Shown here in pieces: positions 23,367 through 34,479 of a stretch of 64,000 nucleotides of DNA. The DNA comes from Ctena decussata (taxonomy: Eukaryota > Mollusca > Bivalvia > Lucinida > Lucinidae): contig OZ022508.1 in NCBI GenBank assembly GCA_963989385.1, positions 51,127,087 to 51,191,086 on the forward strand, in the 5' to 3' direction. The number at the start of each line of letters is the position of its first letter. Positions within the stretch are counted from its first letter, which is position 1. A program made the translations under genes and the position numbers. Under the pieces are notes generated by a model. The model made no database searches, was not told where the DNA came from, and saw only the letters and a program-made list of their open reading frames with translations.

Positions 23367-23776
23367 GCTGCCTTTACTTATTTATAAATTTTATTTTACA
23401 ACTATAGTCATGTCCCCAGTACAGGTAATGCCTATGGGAATTATGATACTTTTATTAGATAATATATTTAATTCTCTATTCAAAATATCTATTTTTAACT
23501 TCATTATTTACTTTACACTTAATTTTTACAATGTCAGTTTGATATCATTTAAATACTCAAACCATATCTTAAAAAAAAATATTTTTGTTCTCATCCTTAT
23601 AAATTGTTGTGCTATTTTTTTATTCCATTTTTAGATTCCAATATTTTCTTAGCTCTTTGGTATTCAATAAGGCTTGTTTTATTCTAATGTATGTGATAAT
23701 TTGTGCCTTATATGTTAAAATACCATTGTATAGTATTTTGATTTTACCAAATAAACATCATTAATCAATCAATCAG

Positions 23777-24433
23777 TATCGAAGATTATTGCTATATTAA
23801 TAACAATAGTAATACCAATGATAATTAATACTATTATTATTGTTATTATTATCGTTATCATTATTATCATTATCTGCAAATAAATGTTTCCAATTAAATG
23901 AACATTTGCAAGTTTTCACATGATAAAAGATAAAAATGACCATGCAAAGTCAAAATATTTGAATTTCACCTTATAATCAACTATTCTTGATAATAATAAC
24001 AACTCAGTAAAGTCAGTATTTAGTATTGTTATTATAGTTTTAAATATAAATACAACTTCCATGGTGATAATGATAAAATCTTCATCACATTAAAAATTGA
24101 ACTAACATAATTTTATAATTATTATTCGACAAACTGTTATTATAAATAATAATAATAATGAGAAATGCATACCTTTATTATTATTATATGCGACAACAGT
24201 TGATTAAATAATATTCTAACATGGCGTTAACGTTTCCCCATTGAACGCATTTATAGGAAGCGCGCGTCATGTGAATTTGCGAAAATTCATGTTGTTAACG
24301 TCGAGACGTGCCAAGTGTGCACCTTGATTACATCGAATGTAAACATTTGCTTCTGTCGACGTCCATCTCAAAAATAGTCCTTCAGAAAAAGTTCTTACAT
24401 ACTTGCAGTTTCATTTGTTGTAATGTTAATAGC
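23777..24433. other. AT-rich DNA with ATT/ATC microsatellite
   Basis: Imperfect ATT, ATC and TTA runs at 23815-23880 and 24120-24190; no gene seen. Confidence 0.6.
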
Positions 24434-24600
24434 GATTTTTTTCCTTACCCTTGAATTATCGCTGATTAACACTTGTTGTCGGGCAGATACGAATATTAAT
24501 ATACTTCGACTTCGCCGTTGTGAATTAATATTTCTTGATCTGCCCTCCAACAACATGTGTTAGTCAGCGATAATTCACGAGTAAGGAAAATATTTCTAAA
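24434..24600. mobile_element. Small foldback element of about 167 bp
   Basis: TTCCTTACCC...GAATTATCGCTGATTAACAC pairs with GTGTTAGTCAGCGATAATTC...GTAAGGAAAA over arms of about 75 bases, with a TTCGACTTCGCCG apex. No coding content. It is probably a miniature element that can form a hairpin. Confidence 0.8.
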
Positions 24601-24690
24601 TAATAAAGTCTTCTTGTTTCTGATTGATATCTTTCTAACGTACAGTTTCGCAGTAGTTTAACCATTTACCAGCTGTGCCTCATGCAAATA

Positions 24691-25712
24691 TATACTATGC
24701 AAAATATATTTAGCAAATTTTTATATTTTGCAATTTTTCTCATTACTGAAGTGCAACATTGAGGGAAATTAAATTGAATTGAAAGAAACTGTATTTGGAC
24801 CTTAAGATACCATGGGATTACAGAAGCCATCTTTAAAATTGATATTGGGGAAAAGCGATAAGCGCGGTAGGGGTCATTAGCCGAAATTCGCACCCATTGA
24901 AAAGCAACATGAAAATGGTAAGTATGTGATTTTTTGTACGGTATTTCTCAACATTTTCATGCTCAGTTGTCTTGTCGAAGCTATTGATTGTGTTAAAGAT
25001 ATGGTTAAGCTTAACAACTGACGAATCTAAGCATGCGCCATTGCCGTTAAAACGTGTAAATTCGGTCCATTGTGCAATGATTCAGGGGTGCTTTAGTTCA
25101 ATGCAGAATGAAAAACACGAGGAAAACAATAGGCTAAAATTAAAGGTCACACCATGATTAATTTAACTTTGAAGTTTCTTCATTGAAGTACAACCTAACT
25201 GTGAGAAAATGATGATGTTAGTCTGAGACTTTTGACTTACGCTCAGTAATCGGGAAGACTTTTCTTTCTGAATTTTTTACATTATCATATTGGTAGCTAC
25301 CAAACAAGCATACACTCTAAAGGGATTCAATAAACACCGATTAGAAACAAGTTTTTAAGACGATAACGTAAAAACAAAGGAAAACGTCAAATTTTCGAAC
25401 TTTGTAAACCTCATACTCGTAGCATATTCAAATTTTTTAGAGCGTTTTCCTTTATTTTAACAGCAAACCAGCCGCCTCATTATGGTTGTGGCTTTTGTAC
25501 ATGATCTTAAATATCGTTCAGATACAATGGTCATAAAAACTGACGTCACGATAGTTCAAACGCTACAACTGAGCAATCTTGATTCTTTTACCTACTAGTC
25601 CATCGCGAATGATCGGCCTTTATATCTTTAAGCAGTAAAGTGACAATAAAATCCTAATATGGTGGATCTGACACATACAAAAAAAAATGCTATATTTATT
25701 GTGCATAGTATA
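24691..25712 (+). mobile_element. TIR element, copy 1 (TATACTATGCA termini)
   Basis: Begins TATACTATGCAAAATATATT and ends with the complement ('gtgcatagtata'), giving TIRs of about 25 bp. The body is repeated in reverse at 27027-28319. It is 1022 bp with no long ORF. The plus ORF at 24972-25157 is not preserved in the other copy. Confidence 0.85.
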
Positions 25713-27026
25713 TTTAAAACTTGTAAACTTATCACTTCATTTAACCTTATTTGCCTCCAACTGGCCCAATGGCTTTTGGGGAATTGTTTGAAATTGTCGA
25801 AATATGAGAAACCTTGGTAAAGGTCAAACAATGACCATAACTTCTTGTAATTAAAAATCTTTATGTACTGTTTATACACGTACCATTTTAGGCCAAAAAC
25901 TTAAACAGTTTTCATGAAACCTTATGTTTTAGCTTTTTCCCTTATATACTGCTCACAAAAAGTAGGGGATATTACGACATAGAAGCGTGTACAAAAAATA
26001 ATAGTAATGGCTGGGTTAGTTTATTGTTGTATATTGACAGAACACTATTCGAGTAACAATATTCAACTAAAACAGAAACATTCAATGCAGGTCATGTGAC
26101 CCAGAGCAGCACATAAAGGACTATGGGGTCTTCACCTCAATTTCACATCGGCGAAAACAATTCTTTTGGACCCTCAGATTCTGTGAATAATAAAATTCTC
26201 CATAATTTTCCAAACTGAAAACACCCACTTTGGTAGGCTTTATTGCATTATTTAAGGTGTAGGGCTGTTACAAATGTCACCATATGTAAGACAATTCACC
26301 ACACAATAATATCTTTTGCGCCTATCACTTTCTCCTGCGATAAAACCGTATCTGTATCTTGTTGACTCCGGCATTAGGCGTCTGTCTTAATAAAGTTTAC
26401 ATAAAAATTATTAGTCATTGCTGCGTTGGATTCGTGTGAAATTTGGGTGTCGACCCCTTGTCTACTTCAAATTTACTCTAGGTCACGTGACAAGCGTAAT
26501 CGTATCAGTATTCATATTGAGGGTCTCTATGAATATTTGTTTTATGAAATATAACAGTTTGATATTCGTTTACTTATTTTCCTTACTTCTGCTGCCTTAA
26601 TATCCCTTACTTATTTTGAGCAGTATATAAGCACCAGAAAACAAATTTGACGTTGTCGTAAAAAGGTCGAGGTCAACCCAAGGTCATCATTTGAACAATC
26701 TGGATAGAAGTTGTGTACCTAATACTACATACTAAGTTTCAAGGCCATCTGTTTATTGATTCTGGAGAAGCTGTTTTTCAGTGTTTAACCGTATATGGGC
26801 TTGGCGGCCATGTTGGTCATGTGACCCAGACCATTGAACAATATTACGTTCCTACAAGCAATGGAGGCTCTATTTGAAAGTTGGTTACAATCGCCCAAGT
26901 AGTTTCTGAGGAGAAGTCATTTAAAATTGTGGACGGACGACGGACGACGAACGATGAACTACGATGGACGACGAAGCCTGCCTATGCTACAAGTTCAACA
27001 GGAGCCTTTGGCTCAGATACATCAAA
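25713..27026 (-). repeat. GGTCA-rich dispersed repeat trapped between the two TIR elements
   Basis: Carries 'aactggcccaatggctttt', 'ggtcaaacaatgacc', 'gtcgaggtcaacccaagg' and, at its high-coordinate end, GGACGGACGACGGACGACGA plus 'aggagcctttggctcaga', the minus-strand CGTCC head. It is split by the MITE at 25949-26623. Confidence 0.85.
25949..26623. mobile_element. 675-bp mariner-type MITE with CTGCTCA termini
   Basis: The left end CTGCTCACAAAAAGTAGGGG and the right end, read on the minus strand, CTGCTCAAAATAAGTAAGGG are imperfect TIRs flanked by TATA on both sides, fitting the TA target of Tc1/mariner elements. Inverted similarity continues inward (GTCATGTGACCC against GTCACGTGACCT) for about 150-200 bp. 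Removing it restores the host repeat phrase 'ttttcccttatataagcacc'. The 60-codon ORF at 26418 is hydrophobic but unrecognised. Confidence 0.85.
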
Positions 27027-28319
27027 TATACTATGCACAATTAATATAGCAATTTTTTTGTATATGTCAGATCCACCATAATAGGATTTTATTGTCACTT
27101 TACTGCATGCGGATATAAAGGCCGATCATTCGAGATGCACTGGCAGGTAAAAGAATCAAGATTGCTCAATTGTAGCGTTTGAACTATCGTGACGTCAGTT
27201 TTTATGACCATTGTATCTGTACGACATTTATGATCATGTACAAAAGCCACAACCACAATTAGGCGGCTGGTTTGCTGTTGAAATAAAGAAAAACGCTCTA
27301 AAAAATTTGAATATGCTACGAGTATGAGGTTTACAAAGTTCGAAAAATTGACGTTTTCCCTTGTTTTTACGTTATTGTCTTAAAAACTTGTTTCTAATTG
27401 GTATTTCTTGAATCCCTTTTGAGTGTATGATTGTTTGGTAGCTACCAATATGAAAATGTAAACAATTCAGAAAGAAAATTCTTCCCGGCTACTGAGCATA
27501 AGTCAAAAGACTCAGACTAACGTCATCATTTTCTCACAGTTACGTTATACTTCAATGAAGCTACTTCACAGTTAAATTAATCATGGTGTGACATTTAATT
27601 GTAGCCTATTGTTTTTCTCGGGTTCCAAGGCGGTAGTTCTGTTGTGGTTCTCTGTTGCCTGTTTTTGGTGTCAGAGTTTCTGTGATGTTTTACCTTATGT
27701 ATGTTCTTATTATTTTTGGTTCGGTTTGGGTTGCTGAGTGGCCACCTTTTGGGAACAAGCTGCTCACTCGGTTGGCCATATGTTCTCTGTATGTTGATTA
27801 TTTGTAATCTTAGTTGTTTCCAACTATGGTTTGAGGGCTGGATTTGGATTTTGATTGTTTCAGTTCCTGGTCTTTGCATACTTTTTACTTTTTTTGATTC
27901 TGCATTGAACTGAATCACCCGTGAATCATTGCCCATTGGACCGAATTAACACGTTTTAACGTCAATGGCGCATGCTAAGATTCGTCAGTTGTTAAGCCTA
28001 ACCATATATTTTACACAATCAATAGCTTTGACAAGAAAACTGAGCATGAAAATGTTGAGAAATACCGTACAAAAAATCACATGCTTACCATTTTTATGTT
28101 GTGTTTCAATGGGTGCGAATTTCAACTAATGACCCCTTCCGCGCTAATCGTTTTCCCCTAATATCGTTTCTAAAGATGGCTTCTGTAATCCCATGCATGG
28201 TATCTTAAGGTCCAAATACGGTTCCTTTCAATTCAATTTAATTTTGCTCAATGTTGCACTTCAGTTATGAGAAAAAATGCAAAATATAAAAATTTGCTAA
28301 ATATATTTTGCATAGTATA
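27027..28319 (-). mobile_element. TIR element, copy 2, inverted relative to copy 1
   Basis: Reverse-complement match to 24691-25712 along its whole length, with the same TATACTATGCA/TGCATAGTATA termini. It is longer because of an insertion at 27621-27885. A palindromic GACGTCA lies in both copies near the Ser/Thr-free middle part ('aaaactgacgtcacgatag'). Confidence 0.85.
27621..27885 (-). mobile_element. ACCGCCTTGG-family insertion inside TIR element copy 2
   Basis: Absent from the matching place in copy 1 ('ggaaaacaataggct' joins directly to 'cattctgcattg' there, as complement). On the minus strand it reads 'gagcagcttgttccc', 'aaaaggtggccactcagc' and ends 'aactaccgccttggaacc', the order seen at 12.1-12.3 kb. 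The ORFs at 27595-27936 lie in this insertion. Confidence 0.75.
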
Positions 28320-28840
28320 TAGTTCAGTTCTCTGCAGATTGTTTTTAAATTCGCTTATGCCTTCTCTTTGGGCTTGAAGTAAATACTTTATATTTTAATA
28401 ATGTCCTGAAATATGAGGGTTAGAAAATTGATGAAACAATCGGGAGATTTAGATTTAGAACTGGTACGTGTACGATTACAGGCCAGGTAGCTACTCATAC
28501 ATATACACGTTAAAACTGTCGTTACAAGTGATTAAGAAACATGCATCTTGTACGTGTACGTATATTCAAAGGAAAGGCGAATTATTTTAGCTGTACATTT
28601 ACGAAGTCAAAGATTGGAAAGCTATATCAGCATGACGTGTCGTTCGTGTGTGTATTAATATTTTCTATTCACCATCTCCTCGCCTTACCAATCGCTCAGG
28701 TCAGATTCTGTCGAAATTTGACATTGAAGGTCCGTTCTACATATGTTAGTGCCAAAATGAAAATGTAAATATCCGTCGCACATCCTACACTATTCCCTGC
28801 AATTGTTTTTAAAGTCTTTTTATACGCCCGTTTGAAAAAC
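28320..28840. other. Apparently unique DNA
   Basis: Nothing recognised; the 75-codon plus ORF at 28541-28768 has no motif I know. Confidence 0.45.
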
Positions 28841-29896
28841 GGGACGTAATATGTTATGGCGCTGGCGTCCGTCCGTCCGTCCGGCGTAAACTTTTTGTTT
28901 CCGGATAACTCCTCCTCCAGTTTACATACGATTGAGCTGAAACTATGTATATAGTAAGACTATGAGGTGGACCAGCGCATATCGTTTCGAGGTTACGCTC
29001 CAATGATTATTAACGGAGTTACAGCCCTTTACTTAGAATTTTTGGGATGTTCGTTTCCGGATAATTTTTATCCATTTAAGCTGAAACTTTGTAAATAGTA
29101 AGACTACGATGTAGCGCATATTGCATGGAAATTTTGCTCCAATGATTTTTAGCGGAGTTACAACCTTTTGAAAAAAAACTCGTATATGGCAGTTTGAATG
29201 GCAATTCTTTAGCATTCCATAACTTGGTGACTCTTTAGAATATCATGATGAAACTTTATTACAATGTATATGAGGTAAAGACATCATGTCTCATATAAGA
29301 ATGGTTACTCTCCTTTCCTTAGTTTTTGAGTTACCTCCCTTTGATTATTTTGTTAGACTTTATTTGTGCACCTAACTAACTAACTCTTTGGAATATTGTG
29401 CTGAAACTTTAAAGTAATGTATATTAGGTTGACCCGACATGCCACATATAAGAACGATTGCCTCCCCTTACTTATTTTTGGAGTAAACTCCCTTTGAATA
29501 TTTTCTAAGACTATTCATGTGCAAGCTGTAGGTAGGAAACTGTACAGAATAGCTTGATTAAATTTTATTGCAATGTACATAAGGTTGAGGATGTGTGTCT
29601 TATATAAGAACTATTGCCCCCCTTCCTTATTAATGGAGTTACATCCGTTTGATTAATTTTATGACTATTCTTGGGCAAGTCATTACTAGGTAACCGTATG
29701 GAATATCTTAACGAACTTTATAGCAATGTGTATTAGGTTGAGACAGTATGTCTAATTAAGAATAATGGCTATTTTATTCCTTGCTTCGAAAGGATCTGAC
29801 TTTAGACCTTTCTCTGTTTAAGTGTTGCAGGGTAGTATGCAAAAGTGTGCAGGCCATCAAGCGAAGCACCGGCTGGACCGGTGCACTTTTTTGTTC
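28841..29896 (+). mobile_element. Hairpin-headed element (CCCGTTT head, 3' hairpin)
   Basis: Starts 'tacgcccgtttgaaaaac' with the stem CCCGTTT/AAACGGG, then GGCGTCCGTCCGTCCGTCCG, then 'aactttttgtttccggataa', then three to four units of about 150 bp sharing 'gagttac', 'tgaaactttattacaatgta' and 'atataagaa'. The end at 29861-29890 is another hairpin, GCACCGG-CTG-GACCGGTGC, followed by ACTTTTTTGTT. Non-coding. Confidence 0.8.
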
Positions 29897-29987
29897 AGAA
29901 TTATCAAGCCTTACATTAACTACGCTAAAGTGAGTACAAGTACATGTTGTTCATCATGGATAGTACAACAGGAAAGGGTGCTTTGAA

Positions 29988-30012
29988 TCACGCACGCACG
30001 CGCGCGTGCGCG
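29988..30012. repeat. CGCA/CG microsatellite
   Basis: Short alternating purine-pyrimidine run of CACG and CGCG units, potentially Z-DNA forming. Confidence 0.85.
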
Positions 30013-30059
30013 CAAACGCTTAAACAATTTGGAGAAACAAAACTGCCTTAGCGAGAAAC

Positions 30060-30140
30060 GTATCCGTGGCGGGACTCGAATCTTCAACCCTCTCAGAATT
30101 AGCGTGCTACCCTGGTATGTGACGACCATCGGCTACGTAG
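30060..30140 (-). repeat. tRNA-like SINE head (minus)
   Basis: On the minus strand 'ccagggtagcacgctaattc' is followed by AGATTCGAGTCCCGCCACGG, a good B box and acceptor-like end. The A-box side is diverged. No 3' tail or duplication was identified. Confidence 0.5.
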
Positions 30141-31663
30141 GTTTTTTATGACCAACAGATATTTATGAACCAAAATAAATCTTTGAAACAAGTTTTAATC
30201 TTGCAATTTAATCTAGGTGCAATAAAGTATCGTACTGACTACTCATTTTGTAGTTTGCATTGTCGAAAAAAAAACAGGCGCTTATTGTAGGAACAAATCC
30301 AGTACTTGTAGGAAACATCCAGGACTTACGAAAAATTAAACTGAGATAACAAACCTATTTATATAATTGTAAAGTGTCAAAAAAATATTATGTGTTTCCT
30401 AACACCATTTATGTTAAAAGGTTTTTCTCTATAGTAAACAACGAAGACATAGACATTTCGGATAGTACATCAAATGTACCCTAAATGAAAAAAATCCGGG
30501 TTTAAGTTATCTGTTGAAAACGATCAACAATTGTGTTTTATCTGATCTGCCTAAGATTTACCAAAATTACACTAAGATTTGCAAATGAATGTTTTATTCG
30601 ACAAAACTCTCCATATTTCGCATCAGTTTTCTGTTATGACGTCATGGAGAAAATTTATTGACAATTAAGAAAAAAAATCCGGGGCCATTTTCAGAAAATA
30701 TCGTTGTCGACTGTCAGAAAATATCATCACCTACAGCGACTAAGCAACCACCCAGTGAGCATCTCAACATAAATCTTTATGATTGTTGGTTCAGCCTTCA
30801 CGTTTGGTGATAAATATGGGCTGATGTGCGTATACCTAGTAATCTTACTGGCAAAAGTGGAGGAAATATGTTTTAAAATATGACCAATCGCTCTGCATTT
30901 TTTATCTTTTCTGATTCCTGTCGATCGATGCACAATAAACAAAAGCGGGGGGAAAATAGGGTTCCACGCCTGTATTCTGAATTGTTGCATTTTAACAAAG
31001 TTAATAATCTAAAGTTTGTCATATCAGTGACCCAAATCTTATCCCAACACTTTCTTATGTTAGGGATGTTTTATTTACAATGATGAAACTGTAGCGAAAA
31101 GCTTGCATCGATATTTCATTATATAATATTATATGAATTATACCACTGATCCAGCAACGGGGTCTTAAAGTTAATTTTGATGTATGTAGTGTAAACTTTA
31201 CGTTATGTAACAGCAAGGCGTTCGTAATCTCGTGTTTGCTTAATCTTAACTTATCTTAACTTCATGTTTTACTATGATTTCATACCTTGAAATATAAGTC
31301 TATATGCTGCTTTCAGTTATTTCTCGCCCTACAATGTAAGTCTAGACCGTGCTCATCTAATATCTTAGGAATTAAGTCTTGATGGTGCTCAAAGTTTACA
31401 ATTACTTCGTCATCTTAGTTTTTAGGCTAACATTTGTGGCGACGTTTCGAGGTAGGAAGAGGACAAAATTTTATTTTAATTTTTGGGCTAATATGGCGGA
31501 ATAAAGAAAATGTTTATAATGCAGAGTAGAATGCAAAATTCATTATTGAAATAACTTACTAACCCAAAACGTTTTATTAAATACATGAATTGTGGAGGAG
31601 ATATTCCCGAGTAGCTCTGATATGTATCAAAAATATAATAATTTGCCTCAGAATCGTTTAACG
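30141..31663. other. Unassigned, including the presumed 3' flank of the Ly6-like gene
   Basis: No repeat was recognised from 30141 to 31400. On the minus strand, AATAAA hexamers lie at 31573-31578 and 31470-31475, about 90 and 190 bases past the stop codon of the gene at 31664, and are candidate polyadenylation signals. The ORF at 30727-30990 is unrecognised. Confidence 0.45.
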
Positions 31664-31893
31664 CTACCGACGAAAATTGTGGTACAAAAACCAACTAAAT
31701 ACTATCATTAACATTCTAGTAAAGAAATGATAAGTGAAAATTTCGGCTCCATTACAGTAGTCCTCGCTACAAAAGCAGTACTGAGATGTTAGGTTGTGTG
31801 GTGGCATTGCATACGACCGGCAACCATCTGTCTCGTTGACCCCTGGTAGAGTTCCTAGATAATAGCAGCGCCGTATTATACCAATAAAATTAT
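31664..31893 (-). CDS. Ly6/uPAR-type (quiver/sleepless-like) protein, last exon
   Basis: This exon supplies residues 48-123, counted from the first Met in the upstream exon. The acceptor is TTTGTTTTGCAG just above 31893. The first two bases complete a GAT codon begun by the G ending exon 36023-36166, so the phase matches. It holds five cysteines (RRC, DGC, YCFC, DYCN) in the C-terminal half of a three-finger domain, ending in the typical CxxDxCN-like motif. Two N-glycosylation sequons (NET and NLT) are visible. After YCNGA comes a hydrophobic tail of about 20 residues, consistent with a GPI-anchor signal with cleavage near N95-A97. The stop is TAG at 31664-31666. Known members are cell-surface or secreted modulators of ion channels and receptors; the ligand here is unknown. 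Confidence 0.85.
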
Positions 31894-32534
31894 CTGCAAA
31901 ACAAAGAAATGACAATAAATACCATGCTTGTCCTAAATACTAGAACAGGTGTTCCCGAGAGTTCGTCAGCAATTTTCTGATGCATCTTTAGCCTAGACAC
32001 TAATTTATTGTTGAGCCAATTTAGCAGCTGGTTTTCATCGTTTTTGCTTATACTACATAGGAGCTAACCTGTTAATTCAACTTACCTGGCACAATTTGCC
32101 ACCTTTTCTCATAATCAAATTTGTCCAGGAGAGTTTTTAAAAAATCACTGGCATACCTTCTTAGAGGGTAGTATCTTGTGATACATAAGCTAACAAGAGC
32201 ACCACAAGCCCGTTTCTGGGTGAGTATTAGCTTCAGTCATTATAAAGGGTCAAAGGTTAAACAAGGGTCATCATTTGAACAAACCTGATAGTATATGAAT
32301 CCGAAATGCTGCCTATCGGTTTCAATGTCATGAGCCATTTGGGATAAGAAGATTTTAAAAGGTTTTTACCATATATGGGCATGGCGGAAATATTGGTCAG
32401 GTGACCATACCCATGCAAGCAAACTGACGGTTTCTTGATTCGACATGACATTTTGTTTCAACCGGCTTAGCCGCTTCATTAAGCGTACACGTCTGAAGCT
32501 GTCGAAATATTAGTGACCATGGTCAAAGGCTTAT
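31894..32534. other. Intron, with a GGTCA-rich repeat fragment
   Basis: Part of the Ly6-like gene intron. Bases 32190-32530 carry the GGTCA-rich repeat ('gtcaaaggttaaacaagggtcatcatttg'), partly degraded, with a tail-like CAAGAGCACCACAAGCCCGT near 32196. The rest is unassigned. Confidence 0.6.
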
Positions 32535-33389
32535 TTAAGGTGGTGATTTATGGTAAACGTAAAAATCTGCATAAAACCATAAAAAAGTAAGGTATCTCCC
32601 TGAAAGGTAGCAGACTTCTTTATTTTGTTGTTCTGTACAGTTTAGAATACAAAATAGACGTACATGCTGCTTAAAAAGTGTTTTTATAAGGACAGATCAA
32701 AGGGTAATTTTGCGCGCAGAAATCTAAAAAATTAACATCGTTATTGAAAATTTACGTAGGACTGAAGGTGCGTTATTGCATAATGAAGAGCATCCTAGCA
32801 ATTATTTATTACAACTCTTTCTCAAATTGTAATGTAGACCAGATGAAAACGGTAGCTTTTTCTCAAAGATCAACCATATACAAAGTAAATGTACACTGGA
32901 CGCATTTATTAAATATAGGGTAGGCAAGCATACCTATGTAACACCAACAGTATAAATAATACATTACTAACATGATCACTGGTGTGTAGATGAAATTATT
33001 CAGTCTAACCTGTCTCACCTGTGTGTTTTGACCAAAAAAAATGGACACAGATCGCATTTTTTTTCATCTGCTCAGCCTGATAATGTGTGAAAGAGTTTGA
33101 AAAAATAATTGCTAGGACGCTCTCCAATATGCAACAAGGAACTCTCAGCACTAAGTATATTTTCAATAATAATATTTTTTTTTTTTCAGATTTCTGCACA
33201 CAAAATTACCCTTTGATCTTTTCTTATAAAACATTTTTTAACATTAACAAATGCTGCATTTTGCGAGTCTGAATTGTGAGAAACAACATAAAGAAGACAT
33301 ATGCTAATTATTGGGAGGATCAGTGGTATTTTGAATGTTTTATGCAGATTTTTGTCTTTGCCCTAAATCAGTGATTATCATCACCTTAA
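32535..33389. mobile_element. MITE copy 2 with TTAA target sites
   Basis: TTAA at 32535-32538 is followed by GGTGGTGATT. At the other end the complement AATCAC...ATCACC is followed by TTAA at 33386-33389. The 847-bp body has long inverted arms ('cagatcaaagggtaatttt' against 'aaaattaccctttgatctt'). TTAA duplication is the hallmark of piggyBac-like elements, so a non-autonomous piggyBac relative is the best guess. The copy at 14776-15615 is about equally long and in the same orientation. Confidence 0.85.
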
Positions 33390-33950
33390 ACAATGTTTTA
33401 TTCAAATAAATCATTACAAATGTAGTATCACAAATGATATACTACGGGATTAGATTACAAGCTCTGCAACTTATAGAGATCTTCTCCCAACCATGACCTC
33501 TGGTATTTAGAAATCTTCAAGTACTCATTTAGTTGAATGGCTATACCAAAGTCTTACAAAATATGTTAAAGCATTTCTCACATTAATGCTGCAAGAAGCA
33601 AATTTGACTTGCTGTGAAAAAGGTCAAGGTAAATCCAAGGCTATCATTGATTGATAGAACTTCAGTGTCAAATGCTATATACAAGGTTTAAGGCCATCAA
33701 TCTTTGAGTTCCTGTGAAGAAGATTTTTAAAGATTAATTTCCATGAACTCTTATGTTCTAGCATTGCCCCGTATAAAAGCACCAGAAAGCAAATTTGCCC
33801 TTCGTATAAAAAGGTCAAGGTCAACCCAAGGTCATCATTTGAACAGTCTTGGTAGTACTTGAGTATCCACGCTACATACCAAGTTTCGAAACCACTTATA
33901 AACTGGTTCTGGAGAAGATTTTAGAAATTTGTTACCATATATACTAAAAA
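33390..33950 (-). repeat. GGTCA-rich dispersed repeat (intronic)
   Basis: Two short copies in a row with 'gtcaaggtaaatccaagg' and 'ggtcaaggtcaacccaagg', 'ctagcattgccccgtataaa' and the usual 'ggttctggagaag' block. Confidence 0.8.
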
Positions 33951-34479
33951 AAAATATTAAAGGGTCAAACTTTTACCCCGCGATTTCTGGAACATTTCAA
34001 ACATTTGGTAAAATAAATCATTTCCACCTTCCATTTCATTCATTTTACAAGTTTTGTAGACATGAAGTTTGAAAATGTCGCCTATATCTTTACCAAGTCC
34101 AGACTTCAATTCACACTACCCTCAAAATCAGAGTTGTTTGAAGTCCATAGAGAACAAATTCACCAAATTTTTCGATTTCGCCAATTCATGATTTTTTTGA
34201 AAAATTGCTCGATAGTCATCAAGTTTAATCATTTTTAAGGTCAGCAAGCTATAGGAAGTTTAAAACTCATAGCAATTTTAGAAGATATTCCCGACCAAAC
34301 TGACACACTATCAATTCTCAAAAACAATGTATCAGTAACAGATATAGCAACAATAATCACATAAAATAATCACGAAGAACCAAAACAGAAGTGCCGCCTT
34401 GAGACGACCAGTAATGAAAATACTGCGGGATTGGAGAGGATGGGGGCGGGAGAGCTTGAACCGGTTTTTAGTCGACAAA
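33951..34479 (+). repeat. Unassigned stretch, then ACCGCCTTGG-family fragment
   Basis: 33951-34310 shows nothing I recognise. Around 34380-34450, 'aaaacagaagtgccgccttg' and 'aatgaaaatactgcggga' match the end of the family at 12.25-12.36 kb. Confidence 0.5.

Larger units (their letters stand above)
22576..23776 (+). mobile_element. LINE 3' untranslated region with AATC tail, interrupted
   Basis: Follows the LINE ORF and ends in 'accaaataaacatcatt' then AATCAATCAATCA, a short tandem tail of the kind found at CR1/L2-type 3' ends. The SINE at 22673-22943 is inserted in it. The segment at about 22990-23370 has a different base composition and may be a further insertion. Confidence 0.6.
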
